Positions 57,344 to 64,000 of a DNA stretch of 64,000 nucleotides are shown in pieces. How positions within the stretch are numbered: position 1 is the stretch's first letter; each line of letters starts with the position of its first letter. The position numbers and the translations under genes are program-made. The notes below the pieces were generated by a model, which made no database searches, had not been told where the DNA came from, and was given only the letters and a program-made list of their open reading frames with translations. Origin of the DNA: Gnetum montanum (taxonomy: Eukaryota; Streptophyta; Gnetopsida; Gnetales; Gnetaceae); assembly GCA_015680685.1 (NCBI GenBank), contig MNCI01017535.1, forward strand, positions 1 through 64,000, written 5' to 3'.

Positions 57344-58533
57344 TCACATTTTTGAGAACTTAGTTTGAGGTTTCTTTTTCCTAGAATCTCTATCTATATT
57401 CAAGACTAGATCATCTATTTGAAAGGATTTAGAGAAAAAGTTTTTGTCAAACCATATTTTAATAATGGTTTGATGATTTAACATGTTTCCCATTGCTTTT
57501 AAATGTTTAAGTTCAACATCCCAAAGATAATAAGATCTAGTGATGAGACTTTCATTAGAATTTAGGTAATTTAGGAAAAACTCATAAGTAGGAATTTTCA
57601 AGTTGATGGGTAATATAGGTTTTTGATTAGAAACTAACTCATAAGGAGTGGTCTTGAGAGATTCATTGTAATGAATATGATATGCCCATATGATCCATTT
57701 TACTTTTTCATGCCAAGATTTTGGATTGTCATTAATCATTTTTAACTTCACCTAGAATATTTTTATTTGAAGATTTTGCTAAGCCATTTCCTTGAGGGTA
57801 ATATTCTATAATACATTTGATTAGGATTTCATTATTCATTTCCCATTCAATGATTTTTATTAAGATGAAAGTAGAAGCATTGTTGACTACTAGTGCATAT
57901 GGATGTCCATATTAGGTTATGATAACTTCCTTAAGAAATTTAATAACCTCATGAGATGTATCTATTCTAGTTAGTTTGTCTTCTAGCCAATGTATAATGT
58001 AGTCAGTTGACATTAAAATAAATTTATGTTGGCTTGATGATGGTGGATTGATGGCTTTGATAAAATCAAGAGATCATTGTGCAAAAGATCTTACTTCAAT
58101 AATGGATTGTAGAGGTTTTGATCTTTTTAGAATCTCTTCGTTTGAATATTTGACATTAGATGCAAGTTTTTGATGTATTCTAAGAATTTATGGTCATAGT
58201 TGGCTAGTACTAACTAGCCTTTATAATCTTGTATGTTAAGGATTAATATCCTATGTGTCCTTCGTTATGTAAGTAAGCTTTTAACCGCATCTTGGCTTCT
58301 TCTCTATCTAAACACCTAAGGATAACTCCTTCAAAGTTTTTTATAAAAAGTTTTCCATTAATCATGGTAAATTTAGAGCTTCTATATATTAGTAGTTTAC
58401 ACTTGCACCTAGGTAAGTTTGAAGGGCAATCATGAATAGTTAGATAATATTTGATATTTTGGTACCAAGGATCATTTAAGTGATTTGGTGCAAATGGAAT
58501 TGGTTCATTATTTAGAAGTTGCAACACATGCAT
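57344..58533 (-). pseudogene. Integrase of element D
   Basis: The N-terminal part is the frame 58533-58243 (LFIKNFEGVILRCLDREEAK, then LKAYLHNEGHIGY, the first His of the zinc motif). The middle (58240-57760) is shattered by stops and shifts; remnants of the core cannot be read safely. The C-terminal frame 57751-57344 (SWHEKVKWIIWAYHIHYNES, then PYELVSNQKPILPI) is a clear integrase end. Confidence 0.7.
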
Positions 58534-58589
58534 AAATATGGGTTCAATCTCAAATGAGACTTTTGGTTTTTCTAGGATTGATGCTTGGG

Positions 58590-59715
58590 ATATTAGTTTG
58601 GATAAACCAATTTGTTTTACTAGTTTTTCTACCTTCCATTAAATGTCATATTCTTACAACTTCATAATCTGTTTGGATCTTTTTCTTGAAGGATTTTGAA
58701 GCTTTGCTAGAGTGATAGTAGCAAGATCTAGAACAATTAGGATAAACTTTAATTTTTAAAGGTAAAATCAAAATTTTTTTAAATCTTTAATTACTTCATA
58801 TAGTTTTTTTTCTATGGAAGAGTATCTTAACTTAGCATCTTTAAGTGGATAAGACATATAAGTGATGGGGTGTTCTTCCTGTTTAGCTATCTCTTGAGTC
58901 AAAATGGTAATTGTTGTATGATCACCTACAATAGCATATAGAAAGAGATCATTTTCATAGCAAGGAGCACGTAAAATTGGAGCTTTAACCACAACTTCAT
59001 TTATAGCTAAGAAATCATTTTTATGTTTAGTAGTCCATGTAATGTCCTCATCTTTCTTTAGCATTGTGTTAAGAGGCCTTACTAGTTCAAGAAACATAAG
59101 AATAAATCTCCTGATAAAGTTAATCTTCCTAAAGAAAGCTCTTAAATCCTTTTTGAATAAGGGATAAGGAATTTCTAGGATAGTAATAATAGGTTTAGTA
59201 TCAATGGAAATACCTACTCTTGTCACTATGTGACCAAGGGATTTTCCACTTTGTCCATCAAATACAGACTTCTTAGCATTTAATGTCATAACTTATTTTC
59301 TACATCTTAAAAATATATTTTTAAGATCTTGAATATGGGATTTTCTATCATGTAAAAAGATTTGTTAAGTCATCGAAATAAATGACTATGTTTTTCTTAA
59401 TCATTCCTTCAAAAGTTTTATCCATGGCATGTTGAAAGGTTGATCTTGCATTCAATAATCCAAAAGGCATATTGGTGTATTGAAATGTTTCCCATTTTGT
59501 GATGANTCAGGTATAACTGGTATTGTGTGGGTAATGATAAATGGATTATAAACCTTTAAATCTTCATAGGACCAAGCTAAAACATCATTGAATTCATGTA
59601 GAAATATGATTAACATTGCCTTTTTATCAGAATGTAAATGTTTACCTATTTGAATAAGGTGTTCTTGATTTTTCTTATTGACTAAAGAAATTTTAGTTTT
59701 TGCTAATACTTCCAA
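58590..59715 (-). pseudogene. RT and gypsy RNase H of element D, RT fingers/palm deleted
   Basis: The RT begins with FNDVLAWSYEDLKVYNPFII (near 59600), then jumps within a few codons to the segment that normally follows the palm core (GKHFNTPICLLD), so about 100 codons are missing. The jump coincides with an undetermined base at 59506. The active-site YxDD is not intact; the frame near 59370 only suggests IFLHDRKSHI. Downstream segments: MTLNAKKSVFDGQSGKSLGH (59289), INFIRRFI, and the RNase H frame with HPITYMSYPLKDAKLRYSSI. Confidence 0.65.
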
Positions 59716-59843
59716 TATTTATGTTGTAATACTTTAATGTCATTATCCATCTTCTCAAATTGAGATTTTCTAATAATAACATTGGGTGAAACTTCAATGA
59801 TAGTGATTGAGTCATTTGAATAAGTGTATGAAGTTGCAAGAAT

Positions 59844-60410
59844 CTATTTGTAAAAATTAGCTTGACTAGTAAGAAAATAAGTAATTTGATGATCATAATT
59901 AAACACTTGTAAAGATAGCACATTATCAAGGATGGAGTAACAATCAACCTTTTCCATGATGATTTTAGAATCCCAAGCTCCATAAGAAAAGGGAAGGTCA
60001 AGAATACAAGCAACTTGTGCTAAAGTATCAAGAATGTGGTTTTCATTCTTAAGGACATGTTCTAATGTGATAAGATTAAATTCCTTGGATAACTCTTGTA
60101 CATATGTCTTGTATGCTCTCATTAAAGGATCATTATCATCATAAACATTATTGATTTGATTCATGATAAGTTATGAATCACTATAAATCTTTAACTTCAA
60201 AAGGTTAAAGTAAATAGCATATTTTAATTCATGGATTAAAGATTCATATTCAACCATGTTGTTCATCATGAGCTTTAAAAAATGAATGGTGTTAAGTTTT
60301 GAAGCTTCCATAGGAGAAAATTAACATAATTTCAGCATTGCATCCTCATTTTGATGAGGCTTCATCAATTATAAGTATCCATGTCTTCAAGTTATTGAAA
60401 TTTGAAAAGC
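59844..60410 (-). pseudogene. Archaeal-type RNase H between protease and RT (element D)
   Basis: Minus-strand segments in order: WILIIDEASSK(stop)GCNAE (first acidic residue, near 60390), after a one-base shift NNMVEYESLIHELKYA (Glu, near 60260), LKIYSDS(stop)LIMNQI (Asp, near 60190), and HVLKNENHILDTLAQVA (last Asp, near 60040). The four acidic positions of RNase H are therefore traceable. The NNxxEYExLI motif matches the second RNase H of Tat elements (NNLAEYEGLL in the + element here). In the standard Tat order this domain lies after the gypsy RNase H; here it precedes RT by about 130 bases. Confidence 0.7.
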
Positions 60411-60779
60411 AAGTATTATCATCATTATAAATTGGATTATCATTTAAGTATTAGAAAGTAAGAATTTCACTAATATCCTTATCTTTACCAATTTGTGAAG
60501 GATCATCAAATAGAAAAGTCTTTCTATCATGTTGGTGGAAAGGTAATGTGTTATCGTGAAGTTTAGAAAGCTCCCTCTAAGTTTGGTAATATGATGTGGC
60601 ATAGGTATGGATATAGGGATTTATGTTAGGTAAGGAGTCATCCATTGCATCTAAATTTTTGTCCAATTTGTACTCACGAAAATTAAGATTTATGTCTCCC
60701 ATAATGTTTATACTTTGATTTGTTAATATGACATGAGATTTATTAGGAGTTGAGATGATGTGATGATGAAAAGGTTCTC

Positions 60780-61095
60780 TTGGAATTATTACATGTTCAG
60801 ATCCTCCATTAATTGAAAGAAGAAGTTCTGAGTAATCAGATCTAATGAAACCTCCAAATTGGGCATTGAAGGTACATGATAGAAACATGTCATAAGTAGG
60901 TTTCATATCAACTACTAGTATGTCTATGTGACATGAGAAATTAGGATATTTCTTTAGGTGAATTTAAATATCTTTAAGTGATCCTACTACATGAACATTT
61001 GATTGATTAAGTTGGATAACACTTCTTGTTTGGGGAATCATTTAGGCTTCTAAAGTTTTACATACCTCAAGAGGCATACATTTATGGTAGCTTGT
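60780..61095 (-). pseudogene. Protease of element D
   Basis: Segments read CMPLEVCKTLEA, SVIQLNQSNVHVVGSLKDI (with a stop after) and VVDMKPTYDMFLSCTFNAQF, which match the middle and C-terminal half of Tat-type aspartic proteases. The D-S/T-G active site upstream could not be found. Confidence 0.55.
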
Positions 61096-61399
61096 GAATT
61101 CATTAGGAAATTATTAATATTCTTTCATAGTATGACTAAAGTGGTTATAAAAGGAGATTTTTCCTTCTTAGCTTGTTGGTAAAGAATGGATGTTTCAAGG
61201 ATTCTAGCTCTATCTACAAAATGAATTTGTTTTTCATTTATAGGAGTCTTACCTTTATCTCTAAATTTGTTAATCAATCTATGTATAGCTTCTTTTGCTT
61301 CTTTAAATTACAATATTTCATACATGGATATGTTAGCTTTATCTATTTTCAAATTTTCTATAAGATCATAAGTTTTCATCTCATTCCTAGGCTCAGGTT

Positions 61400-62420
61400 G
61401 GTTTTGGTTGGAACAATTATGGATTTGTAAAGATGTTCTAGTTTGTATTTGTTATTGTGATTTCATCTACTAGGAGGAACGTATGTGTTTCCCTTTTGGT
61501 TACTAATGTTTTTCATGATATCACTAATCTTTCCTAAATTTTGGATTTACAAGGGTAGGTTTATTAATCATAACTGGCTCAGAGGATGTTACTAGTTCAT
61601 TTTCAGTTTCACTAGGGACTTCTAAAACCATTAGCAGGTCTTTTCTCTTTTTGTTGTTTTGTGATTCTTGTATGATATCCTTGTATAAGGCTTGGAATTA
61701 AGAAAATACTTCTCAAAATGTTGTTTGGTGTTATGTAACCTACAATATTTGCTAAGAGTTGCTTCTTCTATATTTCCTTTTGCCTCATTATATTGATTTC
61801 TTATTTTAACATTATTGTGTTTTAGTTCAATCACTTTATTAGAAAGCTTTTGTAAGGTGGTTATGACTTGGTTCATTGGAGGTTGATTCTCAACTCTAAG
61901 TAAGTTGAATATTTGCATTGTCTTGGGAATAGGGATAGAATGTATGGAGGGAGGGTTGATACTAGATTAAATTAAGGCATTCGATTAATCATTTTTTAGG
62001 CCAAGGTTTTGAGGAAATAATGAAGAGGAAGCATTTGGACTTTGAATATTTGGTAGAGAGTTGATAATCAGAGGATTCATTTGAAAAGGATTTAGAATCA
62101 TTAGGATTTGAGAACCTAGGTTTAGAGTTCTAAATTGGGATTGTAAAGAGTTTGTGAGAGTGATTTATTCAAGTTCAACTACTTTAGACATGGCTCCTTG
62201 CAAGTTGGTGATATTAGGATTAACTTTGATTGCATATGTGAGAAAAGGATTAATGGTTGAGAGAAAAAAGTTTAAGATTCCTTCTATTTGTGGACATTAT
62301 TGCAACTAGAAACATTGATTGTTGGAAAACCAAGAGATCCAGCATAGTAGCCTTAAACTTGAAGCCCTAGGACCGCTGAAAAATGAGATATGAGGTGCTC
62401 CAGACGGTCTGATAGATTAC
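61400..62420 (-). pseudogene. gag remnant of element D
   Basis: The open frame 61918-61631 includes a coiled-coil-like start and YCRLHNTKQHFEKYF, a degraded zinc knuckle (expected last Cys is Phe). Further upstream LGNLSDRLEHLISHFSAV (near 62410) is probably coding. The rest is broken. Confidence 0.45.
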
Positions 62421-62450
62421 CCAGGGACTTACAAAATGAAAAATGCAAGG

Positions 62451-63601
62451 TTGAGAAAATAAAATGCAAAAATTACTGATATCTAAAAATGGATAGAAAA
62501 TGTATATTACACACAAAATGAAACATTACAAATTTTATGAAAAATTAATAAAGAATGAGTTCTAGAAATGTGTATAGGAAATGCCCATGAGAGAGCAAAG
62601 GGGGAACACTAGGGTAAGAGTTTAGAGCATGTTGAAGCCAATGTGATTTGCTCTATGATCTAGATGCTTAGCCACTCCTGATGTTATCAAACCTCCTCTA
62701 CTACAATTTCATTTCTACAACTTGGAACATTGTTGGGGGGGTGAGAAGAGTGGGAAATTTGGCTACTACATTCTCCACGTTGGGGTTGGGAATCCTAGAA
62801 ATGCAGTGTTGATACAAAAACTTCACTAGTCTCAAAGGGGATTGCAAAGGTGGTAATAAGGCTATAGGGGTTCCACACTTAGAAGCTTCAAGAAGCTATG
62901 TTTTTGCAAGTTTGCAAGCACTCTTAAAGGTTAAAATTACTATGTGCTTGAAAAATGCCAAAGCGTGGAGTTGCAAAAATTATGGAACTTGTAAATGGTA
63001 TTTTGGTTTTGGTTTTATAGGTTTTGGGCCATGATTTTTGGTACAAATTGGCTAACAAATGAGCTGCAAATTTCTATCATGTATAAGTGAGATGGGTGCC
63101 CCAATTTGGGGGGTTACTATGTATAGTAAGTACTTAATTCCATGGCCATTCCATTTACTATATATAGTAACTAGGGAACATCTTTTACGTTGGAGGTAGA
63201 TCTTCCATGTTGAGCCTTTTGCTATCCTTGGTGCTATGGTTGGTTAACTTTGAGACCATTAAAGTGGAAAAATCTTGCTCATGTAGCTTCCATGCTAGGA
63301 AAGAGGAGTTTCAACGCTTGGGTGAGAACCTTCCATGTTGAGGGTAAGGGTTTTCAGATTAGGAAAGAAGACCAAACTCCTCCACACTGGGCATTATGTC
63401 TTCCCTCACTTCTTCACATTGAGATCTACCTCTTGAAACACCACAAAATTTTGGATCTCGGCATCATGACTGCAAATTTGTCTAAGTGTCAAAATGGTGG
63501 CACTTTGCCCAATTTTTTTCAAAGTGTTGGGTGTAGTTAGCTCCAACTGCCAAATTTGGAAAATTTTTCTAAGTGTTACAACGATGGCACTTTCTACACA
63601 A
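62451..63601. other. Non-coding DNA upstream of element D
   Basis: Possibly leader and LTR of element D, but no partner LTR was found. It contains two 16-base palindromes, TTACTATGTATAGTAA (63114-63129, one central mismatch) and TTACTATATATAGTAA (63155-63170, perfect). A 96-codon frame at 63250-63540 has no recognisable domain and is not called. Confidence 0.45.
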
Positions 63602-63863
63602 TTGTTACACTGTGTAGTGTAGTGCAGCATAACACCCTGTTACGTTGCATTGCGTAGCACCCTGTTACGCTGTGTAGCATAGCACCTTGTTAAGATATGT
63701 AACGTAGCGCAGTGTAGCACCCTGTTATGCTACGTAGCATAGCACAACGTAGCACCCTGTCAAGCTATGCAGTGTAGCACAGCATATCATGCTATTACGT
63801 TGTGTAGCATAGTGCAGTGTAGCACCTTGTCAAGCTATGTAGTGTAGCGCAACATAACACACC
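63602..63863 (+). repeat. 35-bp tandem array with 25-bp variant units
   Basis: Eight consecutive units, mostly 35-36 bases, two of 25: each starts TGTTACGCTG or TGTCAAGCTA and ends GTAGCACCC or a variant. The length difference equals one 10-base submotif (GTAGCATAGC), so the unit itself is built of decamers. Confidence 0.8.
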
Positions 63864-63870
63864 TGTCCAG

Positions 63871-63940
63871 CACAGTAGATAGTGGATGGGCATGATAGAT
63901 AGTGAACAGGCATAGTAGATAGTGGACGAGCATAGTAGAC
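63871..63940 (+). repeat. 20-bp tandem repeat, 3.5 copies
   Basis: CATAGTAGATAGTGGACGAG and variants at 63871, 63891 and 63911, then a half copy at 63931. It directly follows the 35-bp array. Confidence 0.8.
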
Positions 63941-64000
63941 AACGTCCTATGTCCCATGTGTAACACAGGATGAGTGCAGTAGAAAGTAGCAACCAGCGTC

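Larger units (their letters stand above)
57341..62450 (-). mobile_element. Tat-like Ty3/gypsy element D (minus), decayed, LTRs not identified
   Basis: Reading leftward: gag with a knuckle remnant (62420-61400), protease (61095-60780), an archaeal-type RNase H (60410-59844), RT with an internal deletion (59715-59000), gypsy RNase H and integrase to 57344. Two RNase H domains point to the Tat lineage, but the order differs from the Tat-like element at 3926-19230. Confidence 0.6.

Noticed and set aside
63250-63540. 96-codon + strand frame as a gene
   Set aside because: No domain, no start context and no homologous frame elsewhere in the window; likely chance.
63602-63940. CRISPR-like array (repeats with spacers)
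   Set aside because: Units are contiguous and drift along their whole length, without constant repeats and unique spacers; this is an ordinary tandem array in a plant genome.

Overview
The window is nuclear DNA of a seed plant, built almost entirely of old, nested LTR retroelements. I see no intact host protein-coding gene. Evidence for a plant: Ty3/gypsy elements of the Tat/Ogre, Athila and chromovirus types, an endogenous caulimovirid (plant pararetrovirus) end, tRNA-derived SINE-like units, and a pseudogene fragment of a plant matrix metalloproteinase. The low GC, the density of decayed elements and solo LTRs and the absence of genes would suit a large genome such as a gymnosperm, but that is inference.

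Layout. 1-1731: 3' end and leader of an endogenous caulimovirid on the + strand, with an open 298-codon ORF, TATA box and initiator-tRNA-Met primer site. 1732-3925: truncated long LTR (minus). 3926 to about 19230: 5'-truncated Tat/Ogre-like element (+): gag-protease in one frame (3926-7405), a 5.5-kb spacer carrying a complete antisense spliced gene (7944-11368, minus), RT/RNase H/archaeal-type RNase H/integrase in one frame (12895-16377), a 35-bp tandem repeat and a long non-coding tail. About 19231-29025: Athila-like element A (+), 5'-truncated, with an extra 3' ORF and 3' LTR. About 29026-38090: Athila-like element B (minus), same family, tail-to-tail with A, with 5' LTR and primer site. 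38091-45965: non-coding, with SINE-like units, a solo LTR (target duplication ACAGT) and the metalloproteinase fragment. 45966-55648: a chromovirus with both LTRs, primer site and chromodomain, split in its integrase by a 2816-bp solo LTR with target duplication ATGGG. 55843-57006: second solo LTR of the ACAGT-copy family (duplication CTTTT). About 57340-62450: decayed Tat-like element D (minus), with an archaeal-type RNase H between protease and RT. 62450-64000: non-coding, ending in two tandem arrays.

Main observation. Reading the minus strand between protease and RT of the Tat/Ogre-like element, the separate antisense ORFs join through canonical splice sites that keep phase at every junction into one gene of up to about 968 codons. 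It has its own TATA box, a globular N-terminal part, a charged coiled-coil part and an acidic tail. It is disabled only by about six single-base nonsense codons. The same element holds about 2300 sense codons without a frameshift while carrying about 30 stops, many at expected Trp, Gln or Arg positions. That is the pattern left by methylcytosine deamination rather than indels. The Athila-like element A carries a protein of similar architecture in the sense direction after integrase, which suggests (inference) that both element types use a related accessory protein.

All coding assignments are from translated motifs read by eye; no database search was possible. Outer edges of elements marked 'about' are uncertain by tens of bases.
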